A stretch of DNA of 64,000 bases from positions 310,001 to 374,000 of the forward strand of contig NZ_LQNT01000001.1 of NCBI RefSeq assembly GCF_001619585.1, read 5' to 3'. Below, one piece after another: positions 55,800-64,000 of the stretch (positions are counted from its first letter, which is position 1; each line of letters begins with the position of its first letter). The translations under genes and the position numbers were made by a program. The notes under the pieces were generated by a model. The model made no database searches. It was given only the letters and a program-made list of their open reading frames with translations, and was not told where the DNA came from. Origin of the DNA: Bhargavaea cecembensis. GTDB lineage: Bacteria > Bacillota > Bacilli > Bacillales_A > Planococcaceae.

Positions 55800-58295
55800 A
55801 TGGCCGGGCAGATGGACCTATTCAAAGAAGACGAACAGTATCTGACCGGCCGGCCAGTCGCGACGGTCTTCCATAATCCGCAGAACCTCTTTTCGATTCT
55901 CCGCGTCAAAGTCACGGCGACCGACTCCGGCTATGACGGCAAGGAGATTGTCGTTGCAGGCTATTTCCCTCCCCTTGAAGGGGAGGATACATATAAGTTC
56001 CGGGGAAGCCTCGTGGAGCATCCGAAATACGGGACCCAGTTCAAGGCGACCGTATTCACGAAAGATCTGCCCGACACTGAGACGGGACTTGTCCACTATC
56101 TGTCTTCCGACCTGTTTCCCGGAATTGGACAGAAAACAGCACAGGCTGTCGTCAAGGAACTTGGAAAAGAGACAATCAATCTCATCCTGAACGACCCGTC
56201 CGCCCTTGACCGTGTGCCGAGGCTGTCGGACGAGCGGAAAGAGACGATTGTTTCCGTCCTGCAGGAGAACATGGGACTGGAAAGGATCATGATCGCGCTG
56301 AATGAATGGGGGTTCGGCCCGCAGCTTGCGATGCGCATCTACCAGACATACCGTGAGGAGACCGTCAGCATCCTGCAGACGAATCCATACCGGCTGATCG
56401 GGGAGATCGAGGGAGTCGGCTTCCAGCGGGCGGATGAGCTCGGGGCCCGGCTCGGCATCACCGGCGACCACAAGGACCGTGTGAAGGCGGCGGTGCTGCA
56501 TCTCCTGAATATGGCGGCGCTGTCGGATGGCCATGTGTTCATGGAGGCGGAGGCGCTCCTGCCGGAAGCCAAGAAGCTGCTTGAGGCGAGCCAACCGCAC
56601 AAAATCAGTTTCGAAGCGATCACGCAGGCAATCATCGAACTTGGAGAAGAAAGCAAGATCGTCGTCGAGCAGCAGCGCTGCTATCTGCCGTCGCTTTACT
56701 TTTCCGAGATCGGCATCGCGTCCAAGGTGGTATCGCTGCTTGAAGACGAATCGCACAAGGATGCTTTTCCCCAGTCGGAAATCAGGAAGGCGCTCGGCGG
56801 CATCGAAGAACGTCTGGGCGTCACTTATGCCAAAACGCAGGTGAAAGCGATCGAGCTTGCACTCCATTCGTCATTCATGATCCTGACGGGCGGCCCGGGG
56901 ACTGGGAAGACAACGGTTATCCGGGGGCTCGTGGAACTGTACGCCGAGCTCCATGGACTTTCACTTGAGCCGAAGGATTATGCGAAAAAGGAAGAAGCCT
57001 TCCCGATCGTGCTGGCCGCACCGACGGGACGTGCGGCAAAGCGGATGAGCGAGTCGACCGAACTGCCTGCGATGACCATCCACCGGCTTCTTGGCTTTAA
57101 TGGAATGGAGCGGGAAGAGGAGACGGAGCGGGAGCTGGAAGGCCGGCTCTTCATCATAGATGAAGTGTCGATGGTCGACACCTGGCTCGCGCATCAGCTG
57201 ATGAAGGCGATCCCTGACGAGGCTCAGGTCATTTTTGTCGGTGACCAGGACCAGCTTCCCCCGGTGGGGCCGGGCCAAGTGCTGAAAGACCTGCTTGCCT
57301 CCAGGAAGGTGCCCGCGGTCGAGCTTACCGATATCTACCGCCAGAGCAGCGGTTCATCGATCATCGAACTTGCCCACAAGGTGAAAAGGGGCGGTGTATC
57401 CGATGATTTGGGGAAAAGGACGTCAGACCGCTCCTTTATCAAAGCAGGTACGCCGCAGATTCCCGAAGCGGTCGAGAAAGTGCTGAAAAGCGCCATCTCG
57501 AAAGGGCAGTCGATCCATGATGTCCAGGTTCTGGCTCCGATGTATAAGGGTCCTGCAGGCATCGACAACCTCAACAGACTGATCCAGGAAATCGTCAATC
57601 CCGCAAAGGAAGGCCGTAAAGAAACCGTCTTCGGCGACATCACCTACCGGATCGGCGACAAAGTGCTTCAGCTCGTCAATCAGCCTGAAAGCAATGTGTT
57701 CAACGGTGACATCGGAGAAGTGGTCGCGATCATGAAGCCGAACGAGACCGTCGATAAAAAGGAAATGGTGGTCGTGTCCTTCGACGGCCTGGAAGTGACC
57801 TATGAGCGGAAAGATCTCAGCCAGCTGACGCTCGCTTACTGTATTTCGATCCATAAATCGCAGGGGAGTGAATTCGGCACGGTCATCATGCCCGTCGTCC
57901 GGACTTACCGGCGGATGCTGCGAAGGAACCTTTTGTACACCGGCCTGACGAGAGCGAAGAACTTCCTGATCCTCATCGGTGAGCCGGATGTTTTCAGGGA
58001 AGGCATTGCCCGGGCGGATGACCTCAGCAGGAGGACAACGCTCATGGAGCGTGTGGCGGGCGGTGAAGCGCCTTCCGCCGAGACAGCAGAGAAGGAGTCT
58101 TCCGTGTCCGGACAGGAGCCCGAAACCGGTCCGGCGGCCAGAGACCCGGAAGAAGAGCTGACTGCGGAGGCGGAGCGGCCATCGGCTGCAGAGCCGTCCG
58201 CTCAGCCGTCTCTGAACCTGTCCAACCACCAGGCCATCGACCCGATGGTCGGCATGGACGGGGTGACGCCATATGATTTCATGGATGGCCGTTGA
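55800..58295 (+). CDS. recD2: RecD2 5'-3' DNA helicase
   Basis: An 831-residue SF1B helicase of the RecBC-independent type. N-terminal OB and helix-hairpin-helix part (FPGIGQKTAQAVVKEL), Walker A LTGGPGTGKTTVI, Walker B FIIDEVSMVD, motif III GDQDQLPPVGPG and motif VI YTGLTRAK. After the helicase core comes a disordered Glu/Ala/Ser-rich stretch of about 55 residues and a distinctive end AIDPMVGMDGVTPYDF. It acts in replication-fork repair. ATG follows AAAGGAGGAG. Confidence 0.94.
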   Translation: MAGQMDLFKEDEQYLTGRPVATVFHNPQNLFSILRVKVTATDSGYDGKEIVVAGYFPPLEGEDTYKFRGSLVEHPKYGTQFKATVFTKDLPDTETGLVHYLSSDLFPGIGQKTAQAVVKELGKETINLILNDPSALDRVPRLSDERKETIVSVLQENMGLERIMIALNEWGFGPQLAMRIYQTYREETVSILQTNPYRLIGEIEGVGFQRADELGARLGITGDHKDRVKAAVLHLLNMAALSDGHVFMEAEALLPEAKKLLEASQPHKISFEAITQAIIELGEESKIVVEQQRCYLPSLYFSEIGIASKVVSLLEDESHKDAFPQSEIRKALGGIEERLGVTYAKTQVKAIELALHSSFMILTGGPGTGKTTVIRGLVELYAELHGLSLEPKDYAKKEEAFPIVLAAPTGRAAKRMSESTELPAMTIHRLLGFNGMEREEETERELEGRLFIIDEVSMVDTWLAHQLMKAIPDEAQVIFVGDQDQLPPVGPGQVLKDLLASRKVPAVELTDIYRQSSGSSIIELAHKVKRGGVSDDLGKRTSDRSFIKAGTPQIPEAVEKVLKSAISKGQSIHDVQVLAPMYKGPAGIDNLNRLIQEIVNPAKEGRKETVFGDITYRIGDKVLQLVNQPESNVFNGDIGEVVAIMKPNETVDKKEMVVVSFDGLEVTYERKDLSQLTLAYCISIHKSQGSEFGTVIMPVVRTYRRMLRRNLLYTGLTRAKNFLILIGEPDVFREGIARADDLSRRTTLMERVAGGEAPSAETAEKESSVSGQEPETGPAARDPEEELTAEAERPSAAEPSAQPSLNLSNHQAIDPMVGMDGVTPYDFMDGR

Positions 58296-58321
58296 CAACA
58301 TGCGCCCCCTTTCACTATAAT
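58292..58321 (+). promoter_or_regulatory. Consensus promoter of the alaS T-box unit
   Basis: TTGACA (58292-58297), 18-bp spacer, TATAAT (58316-58321). The recD2 stop codon lies within the -35. Confidence 0.88.
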
Positions 58322-58327
58322 GCGTGG

Positions 58328-58561
58328 TATAAGACAATTCGATGACGGAGAAAGTACGCACTGCGCCGGTACAGGAAGGATTCCCCCGACTGAAAGGGAT
58401 CCCGCAGGCAAGGATGCGGAAAGCTACTCCAGAGTGCAGCTCATCCCTGCCGTCCGCCGCGTTAAGGCATTTGAGAGACAGCGGCGGATGCTGCTGTAAT
58501 CAGGGTGGTACCGCGAACAGATCCTTCGTCCCTTTTGCATAGGGGGCGAAGGATTTTTTTA
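58328..58561 (+). promoter_or_regulatory. T-box riboswitch before alaS
   Basis: A roughly 230-base leader with T-box sequence AGGGTGGTACCGCG (58502-58515) and a terminator ATCCTTCG..CCCT / AGGG..CGAAGGAT followed by T7. It should sense uncharged tRNA-Ala. The specifier was not fixed. Confidence 0.93.
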
Positions 58562-58598
58562 TTGCCGTACCGCCGACACAACGAGGAGGAGAACCAGT

Positions 58599-61232
58599 AT
58601 GAAATCATTCACTTCTGCGGAACTCAGGGATATGTATCTGAAGTTCTTCGAGGAAAAGGGCCACTCGGTCGAGCCGAGCGCCTCGCTCGTCCCAATTGAT
58701 GATGCGTCCCTGCTCTGGATCAACAGCGGTGTCGCGACACTCAAGAAATACTTTGACGGTCGCGTGGTGCCGGAAAACCCGCGCATCGTGAATGCCCAGA
58801 AAGCGATCCGGACGAACGATATTGAGAATGTCGGAAAGACGGCACGCCATCACACATTCTTCGAAATGCTCGGCAACTTCTCGATCGGTGATTACTTTAA
58901 GCGAGAATCCATCCACTGGGCATGGGAGTTCCTGACCCATCCGGACTGGATCGGCTTTGATCCTGAAAAACTGTCTGTCACGGTCCATCCGGAAGATGAG
59001 GAAGCGCTTCTGATCTGGCGCGATGAAGTCGGCGTTCCTGAAGAACGCATCATCCGTCTCGAGGGGAACTACTGGGACATCGGGGAAGGGCCTTCCGGTC
59101 CAAACTCCGAAATCTTCTATGACAGGGGCCCGTCCTACGGCGATGACTTCTCCGACCCTGAACTTTACCCGGGCGGGGAAAATGAGCGCTATCTGGAAAT
59201 CTGGAACCTCGTCTTTTCCCAGTTCAACCACAACCCGGATCACACGTACACTCCGCTGCCGAACAAGAACATCGATACCGGCATGGGGCTGGAGCGGATT
59301 GCGTCCGTGGTCCAGGATGTGCCGACGAACTTTGACACTGACCTATTCATCCAGATCATCCGTGAAATCGAACAGATTTCAGGTGCCGGCTACGGAGTGG
59401 ACGCTGAAAAGGACACAGCATTCAAGGTGATCGCTGACCATATCCGCACCGTTGCATTTGCGGTCGGCGACGGTGCCTTCCCGTCAAACGAGGGCCGCGG
59501 ATATGTACTCAGGCGTCTTCTCCGCCGCGCGGTCCGATACGCCAAACAGCTCGGTATTGATGAGCCATTCATGTACCGCCTCGTTCCGGTCGTCGGCAGC
59601 ATCATGGAAAGCTATTACCCGGAGGTCACAGAGAAATCCGAATTCATCCAGCGGGTCATCAAGAACGAGGAAGACCGTTTCCATGAAACCCTGAATGAAG
59701 GTCTGTCAATCTTGTCCGGTATCATCGGGCGGGTGAAAGAGGAAGGCGGTACCGAGATTTCGGGTGAGGATGCGTTCAGGCTGTATGACACATTCGGTTT
59801 CCCGGAGGAACTGACGGCCGAATATGCGGAAGAACAGGGCCTCACCATCGATGAGGAAGGCTTCCGGCGCGAGATGGAGGCGCAGCGTGAACGTGCCCGC
59901 GCCGCCCGGCAGGATGTCGGTTCGATGCAGGTACAGTCCGGGGCACTCGGCGGCTTCCATGAGGAAAGTGAATTCATCGGCTATGACCACCTCGTCGCAG
60001 GTGCGAAGATCATTGCGATCGTCAGCGCAGGAGAACTTGTGGAAAAAGTGGAAGAGGGCGAGGAAGTGCAGGTCATCCTCGACCGTACACCGTTCTATGC
60101 AGAAAGCGGCGGACAGATCGCTGACCATGGAACGATGACGGGCGACGCTTTCCGTGCATCCGTACAGGATGTCCGCAAGGCGCCGAACGGACAAAACCTC
60201 CATTCGGTGAAGGTGGAGGCCGGCACGATGGCAAAAGGTGATACGCTGAAGGCGGAAGTCGATGCAGCGCAGCGGCGCCTTACTGTGAAAAACCATACGG
60301 CGACCCACTTGCTCCATCAGGCGCTCAAAGACGTCCTCGGCGGACATGTCAACCAGGCAGGTTCCTATGTCGGTCCTGACCGGCTGCGCTTTGACTTCAG
60401 CCATTTCGGTGCGATGACTGATGAGGAGATTGCCAATGTCGAGCGGATCGTCAATGAACGGATCTGGGACGGCATCGGTGTCGGCACCGCCTACCATCCG
60501 ATCGATGAAGCGAAGAAAATGGGAGCCATGGCCCTGTTCGGAGAAAAGTATGGGGATGTCGTGCGCGTCGTTTCAATCGGCGAGTACTCGCTTGAGCTGT
60601 GCGGCGGCTGCCATGTCCGTGATACGGCGGAAATCGGGCTCTTCAAGATTGTATCCGAAGGCGGCATCGGTGCCGGCACAAGACGGATCGAAGCGCTGAC
60701 GGGCAAGGAGGCCTTTCTCTACATGAAGGAGGAGGAAGAGATCCTGGACGGGGCAGCTTCGATGCTTAAGGCAAACCCTAAGGACCTCCTGAAAAAGCTC
60801 TCAGTCCTGCAGGCTGAGCAGAAAGAACTGAAGCGTGAGCTGGAGTCGCTTTCCGCACAGAAAGCACAAGGACAGCTGGGAGCGATTCTGGAATCCGCCC
60901 GTGAAGTCGACGGCGTATCGGTTGTGGCGGCGCGTGTGGAAGGCGCAGACGGCAACCAGCTCCGCACGATGATGGACGAGCTCAAACAAAAACTGGACAG
61001 CGGCGTCATCGTGCTCGGTTCAGCTGACGGAGGCAAAGTGACCCTTGCTGCCGGCGTGACCAAAAATATCGCAGGCAAGCAGTATCATGCGGGGAATATC
61101 GTCCGCCATGTTGCGGAAACCTGCGGAGGCAAGGGCGGCGGCCGTCCGGATATGGCGATGGCCGGCGGAAAAGACTCGTCCAAACTTGATGAAGCGCTGC
61201 AATCCGTGTATGATTTAGTCAAATCCGTTTAA
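58599..61232 (+). CDS. alaS: Alanyl-tRNA synthetase
   Basis: An 877-residue class II synthetase with its own editing domain. [20 protein letters not shown] in the catalytic domain, editing-site HTATHLL and CGGCHV, and the C-terminal DHHA1-type domain ending [12 protein letters not shown]. Length is normal. AGGAGGAG precedes the ATG. Confidence 0.98.
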   Translation: MKSFTSAELRDMYLKFFEEKGHSVEPSASLVPIDDASLLWINSGVATLKKYFDGRVVPENPRIVNAQKAIRTNDIENVGKTARHHTFFEMLGNFSIGDYFKRESIHWAWEFLTHPDWIGFDPEKLSVTVHPEDEEALLIWRDEVGVPEERIIRLEGNYWDIGEGPSGPNSEIFYDRGPSYGDDFSDPELYPGGENERYLEIWNLVFSQFNHNPDHTYTPLPNKNIDTGMGLERIASVVQDVPTNFDTDLFIQIIREIEQISGAGYGVDAEKDTAFKVIADHIRTVAFAVGDGAFPSNEGRGYVLRRLLRRAVRYAKQLGIDEPFMYRLVPVVGSIMESYYPEVTEKSEFIQRVIKNEEDRFHETLNEGLSILSGIIGRVKEEGGTEISGEDAFRLYDTFGFPEELTAEYAEEQGLTIDEEGFRREMEAQRERARAARQDVGSMQVQSGALGGFHEESEFIGYDHLVAGAKIIAIVSAGELVEKVEEGEEVQVILDRTPFYAESGGQIADHGTMTGDAFRASVQDVRKAPNGQNLHSVKVEAGTMAKGDTLKAEVDAAQRRLTVKNHTATHLLHQALKDVLGGHVNQAGSYVGPDRLRFDFSHFGAMTDEEIANVERIVNERIWDGIGVGTAYHPIDEAKKMGAMALFGEKYGDVVRVVSIGEYSLELCGGCHVRDTAEIGLFKIVSEGGIGAGTRRIEALTGKEAFLYMKEEEEILDGAASMLKANPKDLLKKLSVLQAEQKELKRELESLSAQKAQGQLGAILESAREVDGVSVVAARVEGADGNQLRTMMDELKQKLDSGVIVLGSADGGKVTLAAGVTKNIAGKQYHAGNIVRHVAETCGGKGGGRPDMAMAGGKDSSKLDEALQSVYDLVKSV

Positions 61233-61249
61233 ATGCGGATCTGTACGTT

Positions 61250-61255
61250 TATAAT
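61250..61255 (+). promoter_or_regulatory. -10 element before ireB
   Basis: TATAAT 47 bp before the ireB ATG, no clear -35. No terminator was seen after alaS, so readthrough is also possible. Confidence 0.4.
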
Positions 61256-61302
61256 GGGATGCGAGGTTTTGCTGCATCCCAAGGGAAAGCGGGGTGCTGA
61301 CC

Positions 61303-61575
61303 ATGGATTCATTCGACAAAACGATGAAGTTCAACTTTCCGGAAGAGCCGATGGAAGATGAGGTGAGGACAGTTCTGCTGAAGGTCCATACCGCGCTGAA
61401 AGAAAAGGGATACAGCCCCATCAATCAGATTGTCGGCTACCTCCTATCTGGAGATCCTGCATACATCCCGCGGCATGATGATGCACGCAACATGATCCGG
61501 AAGCTTGAGCGGGACGAGATCATCGAAGAACTTGTGAAATTCTATATTGCCGGAAATGACGGGGGCCGTTCATGA
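61303..61575 (+). CDS. ireB: IreB family regulator (UPF0297)
   Basis: A 90-residue protein almost invariant in Firmicutes: [32 protein letters not shown] and [16 protein letters not shown]. In Enterococcus it is a phosphorylation target of the IreK Ser/Thr kinase. ATG 61303 matches the family start; GTG 61294 is unlikely. ATGA overlap with ruvX. Confidence 0.95.
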   Translation: MDSFDKTMKFNFPEEPMEDEVRTVLLKVHTALKEKGYSPINQIVGYLLSGDPAYIPRHDDARNMIRKLERDEIIEELVKFYIAGNDGGRS

Positions 61576-61991
61576 GGGCAATGGGATTTGACGTCGGCAC
61601 CAAGACGATCGGTGTCGCCGTGAGTGACGGGCTCGGCTGGACGGCCCAGGGTGTCGAGACGATCAAGATCGACGAAGAGGCCGGCGAGTTCGGCATCGGC
61701 CGCATCCGCGATTTGGTTGCGGAGTATGGTGTAACTTCATTCGTTGTCGGGTACCCAAAGAATATGAACAATACAGTGGGTCCGCGTGCGGAGGCGTCCG
61801 AGCGTTTTGCAGACCTGCTGAGGGATGAATTTTCCCTTCCTGTGGAATTATATGACGAGCGCCTGACGACGATGGCGGCAGAAAAGATGCTGATCAGCGC
61901 TGATGTAAGCCGCAAAAAGCGCAAGAGCGTCATCGACAAGATGGCAGCCGTCATGATTCTGCAGGGTTGGCTGGACAGAAAAAACGGATGA
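61572..61991 (+). CDS. ruvX: Holliday junction resolvase-like RuvX (YqgF)
   Basis: A 139-residue RNase H-fold nuclease. [32 protein letters not shown], and [13 protein letters not shown] carry the acidic site residues. In most bacteria the essential role is in 16S rRNA 5' maturation. Coupled to ireB. Confidence 0.95.
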   Translation: MRAMGFDVGTKTIGVAVSDGLGWTAQGVETIKIDEEAGEFGIGRIRDLVAEYGVTSFVVGYPKNMNNTVGPRAEASERFADLLRDEFSLPVELYDERLTTMAAEKMLISADVSRKKRKSVIDKMAAVMILQGWLDRKNG

Positions 61992-62001
61992 GGTGATTTG
62001 A

Positions 62002-62301
62002 ATGGAACACGGAGATGCGCACATCACGGTTGTAGACGAGGAAGGCAACGAGCAGCTTTGCGAGGTACTGTTCACATTTGAGGCAGAGCAGTTCAGCAAA
62101 TCGTATGTCCTTTACTACCCGGTAGGAGCGGAAGAAGACGAGAATGAAGAAATCGAGATCATGGCATCTTCTTTCATCCCGGGTGAAGAGGGTGAACAGG
62201 GAGAGCTGAAGCCGATCGAGACCGACGAAGAGTGGGACATGATCGAAGAAATGCTCAATACGTTCCTCGCAGAAGACGAAGAGGACGACGAAGAAGAGTA
62301 A
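62002..62301 (+). CDS. DUF1292 protein (UPF0473)
   Basis: A 99-residue very acidic protein ([31 protein letters not shown], an Asp/Glu tail). Always third in the ireB-ruvX-DUF1292 group (YrzB in Bacillus); function unknown. AGGTGA precedes the ATG. Confidence 0.92.
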   Translation: MEHGDAHITVVDEEGNEQLCEVLFTFEAEQFSKSYVLYYPVGAEEDENEEIEIMASSFIPGEEGEQGELKPIETDEEWDMIEEMLNTFLAEDEEDDEEE

Positions 62302-62336
62302 GAGTTTAGGATTCAACCGGCACTAACCTGCCGGAC

Positions 62337-62390
62337 AGCTCCCCGAGCGCACTGCACATTCCGTGCAGTGCAGAAACGGGGGGCTTTTTC
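62337..62390 (+). terminator. Two-part terminator after the DUF1292 gene
   Basis: Inner stem CACTGCAC / GTGCAGTG inside an outer stem GCTCCCCG / CGGGGGGC, then TTTTT. Confidence 0.82.
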
Positions 62391-62459
62391 GCATGACGTT
62401 ACAAACTGGCTCGACATGTGCGTTTACTGCAACGCCTTTCCTGTTGTAGTCGTTTCATG

Positions 62460-62465
62460 TATAAT
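62460..62465 (+). promoter_or_regulatory. -10 element before mltG
   Basis: TATAAT preceded by CATG, 31 bp before the mltG ATG, with a poor -35. The same CATGTATAATAG string stands before recJ. Confidence 0.45.
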
Positions 62466-62496
62466 AGCCTCGAAATGCAGAGGGGGAACACGGTTT

Positions 62497-63624
62497 ATGA
62501 GTGACCGATCCAAAAAGCAGGTCATGCTTGAACGCATGAATGAAAAAAAGAAAGAGGTAAAGACGGTCCGGCGAATCGTCCTGATCATCTTCCTTGCCGC
62601 GCTGCTCCTCATGGTCATCGGAGGCGCCATCCTTTACTCATATGTGGCGGGAGCGCTTAAACCGGTGGATCCGGATGCCGAAGATACCGTCACCGTGGAG
62701 ATTCCGATCGGTTCAAACCTGGACACGATCGCGCTGAAGCTCGAAGAGGCCGGCGTCATCAAAGATGACAGGATCTTCAAGTATTACGCCAAATTCAACA
62801 ACGAAAGTGATTTCCAGGCCGGCACTTATGAAATGAGCAGGGCCATGACTCCGGATGAGCTTCTCCAGAGTCTGAAAACAGGAAAGGTTTACAGGGAGCC
62901 GGTATTCCAGTACACCATTGCCGAAGGCCTGAACCTTGCGCAGATCTCCGAAGTCATCGAGAAAAACACGGACTTCACGGCTGATGAATTTATGGAACTC
63001 GTCACGGATGAAGCCTATATCAAAGAGCTGATCACGAAGTATCCGAACCTTCTCTCCGAAGAAATCCTGGACGACCAGATCAAGTTCCCGCTGGAAGGCT
63101 ATCTCTTCCCGGCAACCTACCCGGTGTTTGAAGAGCAGCCGACACTGGAAATGCTGGTTGAGCAGATGATCGGCGCGACGGACGAGAACATCACCCCTTA
63201 CCGTGATGCGATCGCGGAAGAGGAACGGACCATCCATCAGGTCCTGACGATGGCATCGCTCGTGGAAAAAGAGGCCCGTACTCCGGAAGACCGCAAATCG
63301 ATCGCCAGTGTCTTCGAAAACCGGCTCGAAGAGGACATGCCGCTCCAGACGGACCCTACGGTCGCTTATGCACACGGAAAGCATCTCGAGCGGACGATGT
63401 ACAGTGACCTCGAAATCGATGATGCCTACAACACGTACCAGAACCAGGGACTGCCTCCTGGGCCGATCTCGAATGCGGGCAGCTCATCAATTGATGCTGC
63501 ACTCAATCCGTCCGAGACTGATTATCTCTATTTCCTTGCAGACCCGTCAGGCATTAACCATTTCGCGAAGACGTATGAACAACACCTCAAGAACAGGGAC
63601 AAGTATCTGAAGAGCGGGGAATGA
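62497..63624 (+). CDS. mltG: Endolytic murein transglycosylase MltG
   Basis: A 375-residue membrane-anchored enzyme that cuts nascent glycan strands and so sets their length. One helix (about 24-48), a LysM-like part (IPIGSNLDTIALKLEEAGVI) and the YceG domain with the catalytic Glu in SLVEKEART, then QTDPTVAYA and GPISNAGSSSIDAALNP. ATG 62497 after AGGGGGAA; the longer frame crosses the terminator and the -10. Confidence 0.95.
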   Translation: MSDRSKKQVMLERMNEKKKEVKTVRRIVLIIFLAALLLMVIGGAILYSYVAGALKPVDPDAEDTVTVEIPIGSNLDTIALKLEEAGVIKDDRIFKYYAKFNNESDFQAGTYEMSRAMTPDELLQSLKTGKVYREPVFQYTIAEGLNLAQISEVIEKNTDFTADEFMELVTDEAYIKELITKYPNLLSEEILDDQIKFPLEGYLFPATYPVFEEQPTLEMLVEQMIGATDENITPYRDAIAEEERTIHQVLTMASLVEKEARTPEDRKSIASVFENRLEEDMPLQTDPTVAYAHGKHLERTMYSDLEIDDAYNTYQNQGLPPGPISNAGSSSIDAALNPSETDYLYFLADPSGINHFAKTYEQHLKNRDKYLKSGE

Positions 63625-63628
63625 CCCG

Positions 63629-63660
63629 GAGAAGGAGAGCTTTCGCTTTCCTTCTCTTTT
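63629..63660 (+). terminator. Terminator after mltG
   Basis: GAGAAGGAGAGC / GCTTTCCTTCTC with loop TTTC and TTTT. Confidence 0.82.
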
Positions 63661-63714
63661 CATGTGATTAGTGCTATGATGAACGGGTATTTTTTTGGAT
63701 AAGCAGGTGTGAAG

Positions 63715-64000
63715 ATGGAACACGAATATAGCCGGTATTCGGAAGGGCTGATTCCGCCCCGTACGGAACGGATCATGGAAATGGAGCAATACGCCCGCGA
63801 CCACAGGGTGCCGATCATGCAGCTGGAGGGGATGGAGGCGCTGCTCCAGATCCTCCGTGTGCAGCGTCCCGCAAGAATCCTTGAGATCGGCACGGCCATC
63901 GGGTATTCGGCGATCCGGATGGCGGAGGCTCTTCCGGGCACGGAAGTGGTGACAATCGAGCGCGAACCGGCCATGCAGGAAAAGGCCGAAGAAAATATCG
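63715..64000 (+). CDS. O-methyltransferase (YrrM type), N-terminal part
   Basis: The first 95 residues of a class I AdoMet-dependent methyltransferase, cut by the window edge. AdoMet motif I is LEIGTAIGYSAIRMA and the following acidic residue is in VVTIERE. Position after mltG matches YrrM, reported to be a tRNA 5-hydroxyuridine methyltransferase (TrmR). ATG follows AGGTGTG. Confidence 0.88.
   Translation, partial: MEHEYSRYSEGLIPPRTERIMEMEQYARDHRVPIMQLEGMEALLQILRVQRPARILEIGTAIGYSAIRMAEALPGTEVVTIEREPAMQEKAEENI

Overview
The window is a 64 kb stretch of a GC-rich Bacillales chromosome. Its gene order follows the comC-spoIIB-maf-radC-mreBCD-minCD-spoIVFAB-rplU-rpmA-spo0B-obg-pheBA region and the ruvAB-queA-tgt-secDF-recJ-relA-hisS-aspS-cymR-iscS-alaS-yrrM region known from Bacillus subtilis. 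Sporulation genes (a spoIIB-position gene, spoIVFA, spoIVFB, spo0B, safA, spoVB), a Prp-cleaved L27 leader, T-box leaders and a 6S RNA downstream of aspS all fit an endospore-forming member of the class. High G+C together with a full type IV pilus cluster suggests the Planococcaceae (Caryophanaceae) side of the order. That placement is inference, because there is no rRNA in the window.

Region by region. Positions 1-10268 hold a type IV pilus cluster: an unknown partial gene, an unknown membrane protein, a VanW-domain protein, PilB (with an MshEN-type c-di-GMP-binding N-terminus), PilT, PilC, one AT-rich major pilin with its own promoter, PilM, PilN, PilO and the prepilin peptidase. Positions 10356-16732 hold a SpoIIB-position membrane protein, Maf, RadC and the MreBCD/MinCD shape and division operon. 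Positions 16846-18080 hold a NERD/zinc-ribbon protein and a 20-bp intergenic repeat array. Positions 18193-23850 hold spoIVFA-spoIVFB, rplU-prp-rpmA with its leader, spo0B-obgE and pheB-pheA. Positions 23955-27969 are a more variable stretch: NiaR without its nad genes, a long SafA-like coat protein, a kinase-like protein, a possible small ORF and an AT-rich polysaccharide deacetylase.

Positions 28186-43701 hold ruvAB-queA-tgt-yajC, a DUF421 protein, spoVB (reverse), comN, secDF, lapA, recJ-apt, relA and dtd. Positions 43771-44360 are non-coding and carry two copies of a palindromic dispersed repeat; a third copy lies at 12441-12599. Positions 44411-64000 hold an SH3/amidase_3 cell-wall hydrolase (reverse), T-box-hisS-aspS, 6S RNA, tcdA, a second 20-bp repeat array between two terminators, rarA (reverse), cymR-iscS-mnmA, a TPR protein, recD2, T-box-alaS, ireB-ruvX-DUF1292, mltG and the start of an O-methyltransferase gene.

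Most of the window is conserved housekeeping. The parts that deserve a second look are the two 20-bp repeat arrays with a shared core, the palindromic repeat family, the c-di-GMP-type PilB with its compositionally foreign pilin, the shortened SpoIVFA/SpoIVFB pair, and the overlapping comN terminator / secDF promoter followed by a leader hairpin.
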